A DNA stretch of 64,000 nt from Parietaria judaica. Taxonomy: Eukaryota; Streptophyta; Magnoliopsida; Rosales; Urticaceae. The DNA is taken from positions 43,944,501-44,008,500 of the forward strand of contig OX940863.1 in the NCBI GenBank assembly GCA_954871525.1, written 5' to 3'. The notes below the pieces were generated by a model. The model worked only from the letters and a program-made list of their open reading frames with translations, was not told the origin of the DNA and made no database searches. The position numbers were made by a program, and so were the translations under genes. Below are positions 1 to 11,538 of the stretch, piece after piece (positions within the stretch are counted from its first letter, which is position 1; every line of letters starts with the position of its first letter).

Positions 1-180
1 ATCCGTTCTAGACGAAATTTGAGTTGCTAGACCTTCGTTAGGGTGGTATTGTTATAAATTGGTTTAGTTTTGGCATTAAAAGTTTTTGGAGCTATCTTTA
101 AACCCAGTTTCAACAATTAGTGCGTGCTCCAAAAAAAACCGAGTCTTTTTCCCATTTTACGCGAAAGAACCCTTATAAAA
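1..180 (+). repeat. First ancestral half (p1-180) of the 360-bp monomer
   Basis: This half carries nearly all of the strongest A/B family differences: TCTAGA versus TCTTGA at p8-13, the p81-94 block, p104, p120, p140 and the start of the p172-190 block. It contains an eight-A tract at p131-138 and a CG-rich GCGTGCTCC at p122-130. It aligns to p181-360 with 42 of the first 80 positions identical without gaps, then through shared anchors (CTATCT, AGTTTC, ACCGA, GCGA.AGA) that need small indels. The simplest reading is that the monomer arose by dimerisation of a ~180-bp unit followed by divergence. Confidence 0.65.
83..135. repeat. Phased inverted repeat within each monomer
   Basis: In A units TTTTTGGAGC (p83-92) and GCTCCAAAAA (p126-135) are perfect 10-bp reverse complements with a 33-base spacer. 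In B units the left arm is TTTTTTTGAAGC, which gives 12 positions with one A-C mismatch. The shown copy is the first in the window; the pair recurs at the same phase in most units, with scattered single-base or A-tract changes in some. A second pair, ACTCAGTTT/AAACTGAGT at p102-110/136-144, is perfect only in B (one mismatch in A2, two in A and in A3). The two pairs interlock rather than nest. Structure formation in the cell is inference. Confidence 0.6.
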
Positions 181-360
181 CTATATTTTAAACAAAAAAT
201 GAACTTCCAAATGCTAAACAATGTGTAATTGTATCACATTTACTTATTTTAATCCCTAAATAGCAAAGCACTATCTCGTAGTTTCTATATGAAGCCGTTA
301 ATGGGTTAAAATCTTTACCGAAAAGTGTTAAAAATTGGTTTTCTTGCGAGAGAAAATACG
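181..360 (+). repeat. Second ancestral half (p181-360) of the 360-bp monomer
   Basis: This is the partner of p1-180. Its start, CTATATTTTAAACAAAAAATG, aligns with the p1 region, and its end (GCGAGAGAAAATACG) aligns with the end of the first half (GCGAAAGAACCC). Most of it (p221-262 and p266-332) shows no fixed difference between the A and B families, unlike the first half. A small perfect hairpin, TTTTCT/AGAAAA with a 6-nt loop, sits at p339-344/351-356; it is broken to AGCAAA in the unit that precedes most B monomers. Confidence 0.65.
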
Positions 361-3300
361 ATCCGTTCTAGACGAAATTTGAGTTGCTAGACCTTCGTTA
401 GGGTGGTATTGTTATAAATTGGTTTAGTTTTGGCATTAAAAGTTTTTGGAGCTCTCTTTAAACCCAGTTTCAACAATTAGTGCGTGCTCCAAAAAAAACC
501 GAGTCTTTTTCCCATTTTACGGAAAGAACCCTAATAAAACTATATTTTAAACAAAAAATGAACTTCCAAATGCTAAACAATGTGTAATTGTATCACATTT
601 ACTTATTTAAATCCCTAAATAGCAAAGCACTATCTCGTAGTTTCTATATGAAGCCGTTAATGGGTTAAAATCTTTACCGAAAAGTGTTAAAAATTGGTTT
701 TCTTGCGAGAGAAAATACGATCCGTTCTAGACGAAATTTGAGTTGCTAGACCTTCGTTAGGGTGGTATTGTTATAAATTGGTTTAGTTTTGGCATTAAAA
801 GTTTTTGGAGCTATCTTTAAACCCAGTTTCAACAATTAGTGCGTGCTCCAAAAAAAACCGAGTCTTTTTCCCATCTTACGCGAAAGAACCCTAATAAAAC
901 TATATTTTAAACAAAAAATGAACTTCCAAATGCTAAACAATGTGTAATTGTATCACATTTACTTATTTTAATCCCTAAATAGCAAAGCACTATCTCGTAG
1001 TTTCTATATGAAGCCGTTAATGGGTTAAAATCTTAACCGAAAAGTGTTAAAAATTGGTTTTCTTGCAAGAGAAAATACGATCCGTTCTAGACGAAATTTG
1101 AGTTGCTAGACCTTCGTTAGGGTGGTATTGTTATAAATTGGTTTAGTTTTGGCATTAAAAGTTTTTGGAGCTCTCTTTAAACCCAGTTTCAACAATTAGT
1201 GCGTGCTCCAAAAAAAACCGAGTCTTTTTCCCATTTTACGCGAAAGAACCCTAATAAAACTATATTTTAAACAAAAAATGAACTTCCAAATGCAAAACAA
1301 TGTGTAATTGTATCACATTTACTTATTTTAATCCCTAAATAGCAAAGCACTATCTCGTAGTTTCTATATGAAGCCGTTAATGGGTTAAAATCTTTACCGA
1401 AAAGTGTTAAAAATTTGTTTTCTTGCGAGAGCAAATACGATCCGTTCTTGACAAAATTTGACTTGCTAGACTTTCGTTAGGGTGGTATTGTTGTTAATTG
1501 GTTTAGTTTTGGCATTAAATTTTTTTGAAGCTCTCTTTAAACTCAGTTTCAACAATTAATGCGTGCTCCAAAAAAAAACTGAGTCTTTTTCCCATTTTAC
1601 GTGAAAGAACCCTTATTAAACGAATTTTTAAACAAAAATTGAACTTCCTAATGCTAAATAATGTGTAATTGTATAACATTTACTTATTTTAATCCCTAAA
1701 TAGCGAAGCACTATCTCGTAGTTTCTATATGAAGCCGTTAATGGGTTAAAATCTTTACCGAAAAGTGTTAAAAATTGGTTTTCTTGCGAGAGAAAATACG
1801 ATCCGTTCTAGACGAAATTTGAGTTGCTAGACCTTCGTTAGGGTGGTATTGTTATAAATTGGTTTAGTTTTGGCATTAAAAGTTTTTGGAGCTATCTTTA
1901 AACCCAGTTTCAACAATTAGTGCGTGCTCCAAAAAAAACCGAGTCTTTTTCCCATTTTACGCGAAAGAACCCTAATAAAACTATATTTTAAACAAAAAAT
2001 GAACTTCCAAATGCTAAAAAATGTGTAATTGTATCACATTTTCTTATTTTAATCCCTAAATAGCAAAGCACTATCTCGTAGTTTCTATATGAAGCCGTTA
2101 ATGGGTTAAAATCTTTACCGAAAAGTGTTAAAAATTGGTTTTCTTGCGAGAGAAAATACGATCCGTTCTAGACGAAATTTGAGTTGCTAGACCTTCGTTA
2201 GGGTGGTATTGTTATAAATTGGTTTAGTTTTGGCATTAAAAGTTTTTGGAGCTATCTTTAAACCCAGTTTCAACAATTAGTGCGTGCTCCAAAAAAAACC
2301 GAGTCTTTTTCCCATTTTACGCGAAAGAACCCTAATAAAACTATATTTTAAACAAAAAATGAACTTCCAAATGCTAAACAATGTGTAATTGTATCACATT
2401 TACTTATTTTAATCCCTAAATAGCAAAGCACTATCTCGTAGTTTCTATATGAAGCCGTTAATGGGTTAAAATCTTTACCGAAAAGTGTTAAAAATTGGTT
2501 TTCTTGCGAGAGCAAATACGATCCGTTCTTGACGAAATTTGAAATGCTAGACTTTCGTTAGGGTGGTATTGTTGTAAATTGGTTTAGTTTTGGCATTAAA
2601 TTTTTTTGAAGCTCTCTTTAAACTCAGTTTCAACAATTAATGCGTGCTCCAAAAAAAAACTGAGTCTTTTTCCCATTTTACGCGAAACAACCCTTATTAA
2701 ACGAATTTTTAAACAAAAATTGAACTTCCTAATGCTAAATAATGTGTAATTGTATCACATTTAGTTATTTTAATCCCTAAATAGCGAAGCACTATCTTGT
2801 AGTTTCTATATGAAGCCGTTAATGGGTTAAAATCTTTACCGAAAAGTGTTAAAAATTGGTTTTCTTGCGAGACAAAATACGATCCGTTCTAGACGAAATT
2901 TGAGTTGCTAGACCTTCGTTAGGGTGGTATTGTTATAAATTGGTTTAGTTTTGGCATTAAAAGTTTTTGGAGCTATCTTTAAACCCAGTTTCAACAATTA
3001 GTGCGTGCTCCAAAAAAAACCGAGTCTTTTTCCCATTTTACGCGAAAGAACCCTTATAAAACTATATTTTAAACAAAAAATGAACTTCCAAATGCTAAAC
3101 AATGTGTAATTGTATCACATTTACTTATTTTAATCCCTAAATAGCAAAGCACTATCTCGTAGTTTCTATATGAAGCCGTTAATGGGTTAAAATCTTTACC
3201 GAAAAGTGTTAAAAATTGGTTTTCTTGCGAGAGAAAATACGATCCGTTCTAGACGAAATTTGAGTTGCTAGACCTTCGTTAGGGTGGTATTGTTATAAAT

Positions 3301-3961
3301 TGGTTTAGTTTTGGCATTAAAAGTTTTTGGAGCTCTCTTTAAACCCAGTTTCAACAATTAGTGCGTGCTCCAAAAAAAAACCGAGTCTTTTTCCCATTTT
3401 ACGGAAAGAACCCTAATAAAACTATATTTTAAACAAAAAATGAACTTCCAAATGCTAAACAATGTGTAATTGTATCACATTTACTTATTTTAATCCCTAA
3501 ATAGCAAAGCACTATCTCGTAGTTTCTATATGAAGCCGTTAATGGGTTAAAATCTTTACCGAAAAGTGTTAAAAATTTGTTTTCTTGCGAGAGAAAATAC
3601 GATCCGTTCTAGATGAAATTTGAGTTGCTAGACCTTCGTTAGGGTGGTATTGTTATAAATTGGTTTAGTTTTGGCATTAAAAGTTTTTGGAGCTATCTTT
3701 AAACCCAGTTTCAACAATTAGTGCGTGCTCCAAAAAAAACCGAGTCTTTTTCCCATTTTACGCGAAAGAACCCTAATAAAACTATATTTTAAACAAAAAA
3801 TGAACTTCCAAATGCTAAACAATGTGTAATTGTATCACATTTACTTATTTTAATCCCTAAATAGCGAAGCACTATCTCGTAGTTTCTATATGAAGCCGTT
3901 AATGGGTTAAAATCTTTACCGAAAAGTGTTAAAAATTGGTTTTCTTGCGAGAGCAAATACG

Positions 3962-6135
3962 ATCCGTTCTTGACGAAATTTGAAATGCTAGACTTTCGTT
4001 AGGGTGGTATTGTTGTAAATTGGTTTAGTTTTGGCATTAAATTTTTTTGAAGCTCTCTTTAAACTCAGTTTCAACAATTAATGCGTGCTCCAAAAAAAAA
4101 CTGAGTCTTTTTCCCCATTTTACGCGAAACAACCCTTATTAAACGAATTTTTAAACAAAAATTGAACTTCCTAATGCTAAATAATGTGTAATTGTATCAC
4201 ATTTAGTTTATTTTAATCCCTAAATAGCGAAGCACTATCTTGTAGTTTCTATATGAAGCCGTTAATGGGTTAAAATCTTTACCGAAAAGTGTTTAAAAAT
4301 TGGTTTTCTTGCGAGAGAAAATACGATCCGTTCTAGACGAAATTTGAGTTGCTAGACCTTCGTTAGGGTGGTATTGTTATAAATTGGTTTAGTTTTGGCA
4401 TTAAAAGTTTTTGGAGCTATCTTTAAAACCCAGTTTCAACAATTAGTGCGTGCTCCAAAAAAAAACCGAGTCTTTTTCTCATTTTACCGCGAAAGAACCC
4501 TTATAAAACTATATTTTAAACAAAAAATGAACTTCCAAATGCTAAACAATGTGTAATTGTATCACATTTACTTATTTTAATCCCTAAATAGCAAATCACT
4601 ATCTCGTAGTTTCTATATGAAGCCGTTAATGGGTTAAAATCTTTACCGAAAAGTGTTAAAAATTGGTTTTCCTTGCGAGAGAAAATACGATCCGTTCTAG
4701 ACGAAATTTGAGTTGCTAGACCTTCGTTAGGGTGGTATTGTTATAAATTGGTTTAGTTTTGGCATTAAAAGTTTTTGGAGCTCTCTTTAAACCCAGTTTC
4801 AACAATTAGTGCGTGCTCCAAAAAAAACCGAGTCTTTTTCCCATTTTACGGAAAGAACCCTAATAAAACTATATTTTAAACAAAAAATGAACTTCCAAAT
4901 GCTAAACAATGTGTAATTGTATCACATTTACTTATTTTAATCCCTAAATAGCGAAGCACTATCTCGTAGTTTCTATATGAAGCCGTTAATGGGTTAAAAT
5001 CTTTACCGAAAAGTGTTAAAAATTGGTTTTCTTGCGAGAGAAAATACGATCCGTTTCTAGACGAAATTTGAGTTGCTAGACCTTCGTTAGGGTGGTATTG
5101 TTATAAATTGGTTTAGTTTTGGCATTAAAAGTTTTTGGAGCTATCTTTAAACCCAGTTTCAACAATTAGTGCGTGCTCCAAAAAAAACTGAGTCTTTTTC
5201 CCATTTTACGAGAAAGAACCCTAATTAAACGATATTTTAAACAACAAAAGAACTTAAAAATGCTTAATAATGTGTAATTGTATAACATTTACTTATTTTA
5301 ATCCCTAATAGCGAAGACCTATCTCGTAGTTTCTATATCAAGCCGTTAATTCGTTAAAATATTTACCGAAAAATGTTAAAAATTTGTTTTCTTACAAGAG
5401 CAAATACGATGCGTTCTTGATGAAATTTGAGTTGCTAGACCTTCATTAGGGTGGTATTGTTGTAAATTGGTTTAGTTTTGGCATTAAATTTTTTTTAAGC
5501 TCTCTTTAAACTCAGTTTCAACAATTAATGCGTGCTCCAAAAAAAAACTGAGTCTTTTTTCCCATTTTACGCGAAAGAACCCTAATTAAACGATATTTTA
5601 AACAAAAAATGAACTTCCAAATGCTAAACAATGTGTAATTGTATCACATTTACTTATTTTAATCCCTAAATAGCGAATCACTATCTCGTAGTTTCTATAT
5701 GAAGCCGTTAATGGGTTAAAATCTTTACTGAAAAGTGATAAAAATTGGTTTTTCTTGCGAGAGAAAATACGATCCGTTCTAGACGAAATTTGAGTTGCTA
5801 GACCTTCGTTAGTGTGGTATTGTTATAAATTGGTTTAGTTTTGGCATTAAAAGTTTTTGGAGCTCTCTTTAAACCCAGTTTCAACAATTAATGCGTGCTC
5901 CAAAAAAAAACTGAGTCTTTTTTCCCATTTTACGCGAAAGAACCCTAATTAAAACGATATTTTAAAACAAAAAATTAACTTCCAAATGCTAAACAATGTG
6001 TAATCGTATCACATTTACTTATTTTAATCCCTAAATAGCGAAGCACTATCTCGCAGTTTCTATATGAAGCCGTTAATGGGTTAAAATCGTTACCGAAAAG
6101 CGTTAAAAATTGGTTTTCTTGCGAGAGCAAATACG
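3962..6135 (+). repeat. Hexamer HOR, copy 1 (2174 bp)
   Basis: Monomer starts 3962 B, 4326 A, 4690 A, 5049 A2-like, 5409 B, 5772 A. The order and private variants (GAAATGCTAG in the first B, GGAAAG in the third unit, TTAGTGTGG in the sixth) match copies 2 and 3. This copy is about 11 bp longer than copy 2 because of many single-base insertions in homopolymers. The units at 5049 and 5409 are the most mutated in the array (ACAACAAAAG, ATGCTTAATAATG, CCCTAATAGCG, GATGCGTTCTTGATG). Confidence 0.88.
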
Positions 6136-8298
6136 ATCCGTTCTTGACGAAATTTGAAATGCTAGACTTTCGTTAGGGTGGTATTGTTGTAAATTGGTTT
6201 AGTTTTGGCATTAAATTTTTTTTGAAGCTCTCTTTAAACTCAGTTTCAACAATTAATGCGTGCTCCAAAAAAAAAACTGAGTCTTTTTCCCATTTTACGC
6301 GAAACAACCCTTATTAAACGAATTTTTAAACAAAAATTGAACTTCCTAATGCTAAATAATGTGTAATTGTATCACACTTAGTTATTTTAATCCCTAAATA
6401 GCGAAGCACTATCTTGTAGTTTCTATATGAAGCCGTTAATGGGTTAAAATCTTTACCGAAAAGTGTTAAAAATTGGTTTTCTTGCGAGACAAAATACGAT
6501 CCGTTCTAGACGAAATTTGAGTTGCTAGACCTTCGTTAGGGTGGTATTGTTATAAATTGGTTTAGTTTTGGCATTAAAAGTTTTTGGAGCTATCTTTAAA
6601 CCCAGTTTCAACAATTAGTGCGTGCTCCAAAAAAAACCGAGTCTTTTTCCCATTTTACGCGAAAGAACCCTTATAAAACTATATTTTAAACAAAAAATGA
6701 ACTTCCAAATGCTAAACAATGTGTAATTGTATCACATTTACTTATTTTAATCCCTAAATAGCAAAGCACTATCTCGTAGTTTCTATATGAAGCCGTTAAT
6801 GGGTTAAAATCTTTACTGAAAAGTGTTAAAAATTGGTTTTCTTGCGAGAGAAAATACGATCCGTTCTAGACGAAATTTGAGTTGCTAGACCTTCGTTAGG
6901 GTGGTATTGTTATAAATTGGTTTAGTTTTGGCATTAAAAGTTTTTGGAGCTCTCTTTAAACCCAGTTTCAACAATTAGTGCGTGCTCCAAAAAAAACCGA
7001 GTCTTTTTCCCATTTTACGGAAAGAACCCTAATAAAACTATATTTTAAACAAAAAATGAACTTCCAAATGCTAAACAATGTGTAATTGTATCACATTTAC
7101 TTATTTTAATCCCTAAATAGCGAAGCACTATCTCGTAGTTTCTATATGAAGCCGTTAATGGGTTAAAATCTTTACCGAAAAGTGTTAAAAATTGGTTTTC
7201 TTGCGAGAGAAAATACGATCCGTTCTAGACGAAATTTGAGTTGCTAGACCTTCGTTAGGGTGGTATTGTTATAAATTGGTTTAGTTTTGGCATTAAAAGT
7301 TTTTGGAGCTATCTTTAAACCCAGTTTCAACAATTAGTGCGTGCTCCAAAAAAAACTGAGTCTTTTTCCCATTTTACGTGAAAGAACCCTAATTAAACGA
7401 TATTTTAAACAAAAAATGAACTTCCAAATGCTAAACAATGTGTAATTGTATCACATTTACTTATTTTAATCCCTAAATAGCAAAGCACTATCTCGTAGTT
7501 TCTATATGAAGCCGTTAATGGGTTAAAATCTTTACCGAAAAGTGTTAAAAATTTGTTTTCTTGCGAGAGCAAATACGATCCGTTCTTGACGAAATTTGAG
7601 TTGCTAGACTTTCGTTAGGGTGGTATTGTTGTAAATTGGTTTAGTTTTGGCATTAAATTTTTTTTAAGCTCTCTTTAAACTCAGTTTCAACAATTAATGC
7701 GTGCTCCAAAAAAAACTGAGTCTTTTTCCCATTTTACGCGAAAGAACCCTAATTAAACGATATTTTAAACAAAAAATGAACTTCCAAATGCTAAACAATG
7801 TGTAATTGTATCACATTTACTTATTTTAATCCCTAAATAGCGAATCACTATCTCGTAGTTTCTATATGAAGCCGTTAATGGGTTAAAATCTTTACTGAAA
7901 AGTGATAAAAATTGGTTTTCTTGCGAGAGAAAATACGATCCGTTCTAGACGAAATTTGAGTTGCTAGACCTTCGTTAGTGTGGTATTGTTATAAATTGGT
8001 TTAGTTTTGGCATTAAAAGTTTTTGGAGCTCTCTTTAAACCCAGTTTCAACAATTAATGCGTGCTCCAAAAAAAAACTGAGTCTTTTTCCCATTTTAAGC
8101 GAAAGAACCCTAATTAAACGATATTTTAAACAAAAAATTAACTTCCAAATGCTAAACAATGTGTAATCGTATCACATTTACTTATTTTAATCCCTAAATA
8201 GCGAAGCACTATCTCGCAGTTTCTATATGAAGCCGTTAATGGGTTAAAATCGTTACCGAAAAGTGTTAAAAATTGGTTTTCTTGCGAGAGCAAATACG
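6136..8298 (+). repeat. Hexamer HOR, copy 2 (2163 bp)
   Basis: Monomer starts 6136 B, 6499 A, 6859 A, 7218 A2, 7578 B, 7938 A. Shared private marks with copy 3 are CACACTTAGTT in the first B, GAGACAAAATAC before the second unit, GGAAAG in the third, TTTTACGTGAAAG in the fourth and TTAGTGTGG in the sixth. By eye copy 3 matches this copy with only a few differences, mostly A-tract length and single bases. Confidence 0.9.
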
Positions 8299-11200
8299 AT
8301 CCGTTCTTGACGAAATTTGAAATGCTAGACTTTCGTTAGGGTGGTATTGTTGTAAATTGGTTTAGTTTTGGCATTAAATTTTTTTGAAGCTCTCTTTAAA
8401 CTCAGTTTCAACAATTAATGCGTGCTCCAAAAAAAAACTGAGTCTTTTTCCCATTTTACGCGAAACAACCCTTATTAAACGAATTTTTAAACAAAAATTG
8501 AACTTCCTAATGCTAAATAATGTGTAATTGTATCACACTTAGTTATTTTAATCCCTAAATAGCGAAGCACTATCTTGTAGTTTCTATATGAAGCCGTTAA
8601 TGGGTTAAAATCTTTACCGAAAAGTGTTAAAAATTGGTTTTCTTGCGAGACAAAATACGATCCGTTCTAGACGAAATTTGAGTTGCTAGACCTTCGTTAG
8701 GGTGGTATTGTTATAAATTGGTTTAGTTTTGGCATTAAAAGTTTTTGGAGCTATCTTTAAACCCAGTTTCAACAATTAGTGCGTGCTCCAAAAAAAACCG
8801 AGTCTTTTTCCCATTTTACGCGAAAGAACCCTTATAAAACTATATTTTAAACAAAAAATGAACTTCCAAATGCTAAACAATGGGTAATTGTATCACATTT
8901 ACTTATTTTAATCCCTAAATAGCAAAGCACTATCTCGTAGTTTCTATATGAAGCCGTTAATGGGTTAAAATCTTTACCGAAAAGTGTTAAAAATTGGTTT
9001 TCTTGCGAGAGAAAATACGATCCGTTCTAGACGAAATTTGAGTTGCTAGACCTTCGTTAGGGTGGTATTGTTATAAATTGGTTTAGTTTTGGCATTAAAA
9101 GTTTTTGGAGCTCTCTTTAAACCCAGTTTCAACAATTAGTGCGTGCTCCAAAAAAAACCGAGTCTTTTTCCCATTTTACGGAAAGAACCCTAATAAAACT
9201 ATATTTTAAACAAAAAATGAACTTCCAAATGCTAAACAATGTGTAATTGTATCACATTTACTTATTTTAATCCCTAAATAGCGAAGCACTATCTCGTAGT
9301 TTCTATATGAAGCCGTTAATGGGTTAAAATCTTTACCGAAAAGTGTTAAAAATTGGTTTTCTTGCGAGAGAAAATACGATCCGTTCTAGACGAAATTTGA
9401 GTTGCTAGACCTTCGTTAGGGTGGTATTGTTATAAATTGGTTTAGTTTTGGCATTAAAAGTTTTTGGAGCTATCTTTAAACCCAGTTTCAACAATTAGTG
9501 CGTGCTCCAAAAAAAACTGAGTCTTTTTCCCATTTTACGTGAAAGAACCCTAATTAAACGATATTTTAAACAAAAAATGAACTTCCAAATGCTAAACAAT
9601 GTGTAATTGTATCACATTTACTTATTTTAATCCCTAAATAGCAAAGCACTATCTCGTAGTTTCTATATGAAGCCGTTAATGGGTTAAAATCTTTACCGAA
9701 AAGTGTTAAAAATTTGTTTTCTTGCGAGAGCAAATACGATCCGTTCTTGACGAAATTTGAGTTGCTAGACTTTCGTTAGGGTGGTATTGTTGTAAATTGG
9801 TTTAGTTTTGGCATTAAATTTTTTTTAAGCTCTCTTTAAACTCAGTTTCAACAATTAATGCGTGCTCCAAAAAAAAACTGAGTCTTTTTCCCATTTTACG
9901 CGAAAGAACCCTTATTAAACGAATTTTTAAACAAAAATTGAACTTCCTAATGCTAAATAATGTGTAATTGTATCAAATTTACTTATTTTAATCCCTAAAT
10001 AGCAAAGCACTATCTCGTAGTTTCTATATGAAGCCGTTAATGTGTTAAAATCTTTACCGAAAAGTGTTAAAAATTGGTTTTCTTGCGAGAGAAAATACGA
10101 TCCGTTCTAGACGAAATTTAAGTTGCTAGACCTTCGTTAGGGTGGTATTGTTATAAATTGGTTTAGTTTTGGCATTAAAAGTTTTTGGAGCTATCTTTAA
10201 ACCCAGTTTCAACAATTAGTGCGTGCTCCAAAAAAAACTGAGTCTTTTTCCCATTTTACGCGAAAGAACCCTAATTAAACGATATTTTAAACAAAAAATG
10301 AACTTCCAAATGCTAAACAATGTGTAATTGTATCACATTTACTTATTTTAATCCCAAAATAGCAAAGCACTATCTCGTAGTTTCTATATGAAGCCGTTAA
10401 TGGGTTAAAATCTTTACCGAAAAGTGTTAAAAATTGGTTTTCTTGCGAGAGAAAATACGATCCGTTCTAGACGAAATTTGAGTTGCTAGACCTTCGTTAG
10501 GGTGGTATTGTTATAAATTGGTTTAGTTTTGGCATTAAAAGTTTTTGGAGCTCTCTTTAAACCCAGTTTCAACAATTAGTGCGTGCTCCAAAAAAAACCG
10601 AGTCTTTTTCCCATTTTACGGAAAGAACCCTAATAAAACTATATTTTAAACAAAAAATGAACTTCCAAATGCTAAACAATGTGTAATTGTATCACATTTA
10701 CTTATTTTAATCCCTAAATAGCGAAGCACTATCTCGTAGTTTCTATATGAAGCCGTTAATGGGTTAAAATCTTTACCGAAAAGTGTTAAAAATTGGTTTT
10801 CTTGCGAGAGAAAATACGATCCGTTCTAGACGAAATTTGAGTTGCTAGACCTTCGTTAGGGTGGTATTGTTATAAATTGGTTTAGTTTTGGCATTAAAAG
10901 TTTTTGGAGCTATCTTTAAACCCAGTTTCAACAATTAGTGCGTGCTCCAAAAAAAACTGAGTCTTTTTCCCATTTTACGTGAAAGAACACTAATTAAACG
11001 ATATTTTAAACAAAAAATGAACTTCCAAATGCTAAACAATGTGTAATTGTATCACATTTACTTATTTTAATCCCTAAATAGCAAAGCACTATCTCGTAGT
11101 TTCTATATGAAGCCGTTAATGGGTTAAAATCTTTACCGAAAAGTGTTAAAAATTTGTTTTCTTGCGAGAGCAAATACGATCCGTTCTTGACGAAATTTGA

Positions 11201-11538
11201 GTTGCTAGACTTTCGTTAGGGTGGTATTGTTGTAAATTGGTTTAGTTTTTACATTAAATTTTTTTTAAGCTCTCTTTAAACTCAGTTTCAACAATTAATG
11301 CGTGCTCCAAAAAAAACTGAGTCTTTTTCCCATTTTACGCGAAAGAACCCTTATTAAACGAATTTTTAAACAAAAATTGAACTTACTAATGCTAAATAAT
11401 GTGTAATTGTATCACATTTACTTATTTTAATCCCTAAATAGCGAAGCACTATCTCGTAGTTTCTATATGAAGCCGTTAATGGGTTAAAATCTTTACCGAA
11501 AAGTGTTAAATATTGGTTTTCTTGCGAGAGAAAATACG
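8299..11538 (+). repeat. Hexamer HOR copy 3 (partial) plus a 4-mer derivative
   Basis: Monomer starts 8299 B, 8660 A, 9020 A, 9379 A2, 9739 B, 10100 A2-like, 10460 A, 10819 A2, 11179 B. Units 8299-9738 repeat copy 2. The B at 9739 keeps the head of its copy-2 partner but has a B-type CTTATTAAACGAATTTTT tail instead of the A2-like tail seen at 7578, so a switch lies inside it. Units 10460-11538 repeat 9020-10099 with a 1440-bp shift, showing loss of the TTAGTGTGG unit and a step to a 4-mer. GTTTTTACATT at 11250 and GAACACTAA at 10985 are private single-copy changes. Confidence 0.85.

Larger units (their letters stand above)
1..3961 (+). repeat. Irregular A-rich left segment, 11 monomers
   Basis: Monomer starts and types: 1 A, 361 A, 720 A, 1080 A, 1440 B, 1801 A, 2161 A, 2521 B, 2882 A, 3242 A, 3602 A. 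A units with GGAGCTCTC and a shortened TTTTACGGAAAG appear at 361 and 3242. B at 1440 is the most divergent unit here (GACAAAATTTGACTTGC, TTGTTAATT). B at 2521 carries GAAATGCTAG, the form also used in the hexamer HOR to the right. No stable HOR period fits the first 2.5 kb; the last four units form a B-A-A-A tetramer that leads into the next domain. Confidence 0.9.

Noticed and set aside
38..44. Telomere-like hexamers TTAGGG (p38-44) and CCCTAA (near p170 and p254)
   Set aside because: They are single copies per monomer, in both orientations, never in tandem. A functional or interstitial telomere tract would show consecutive hexamers.
131..138. Poly-A tract as a retroposon tail or polyadenylation site
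   Set aside because: It is an internal, phase-locked A7-A10 tract in every unit and serves as part of the inverted repeat; nothing suggests an RNA 3' end.
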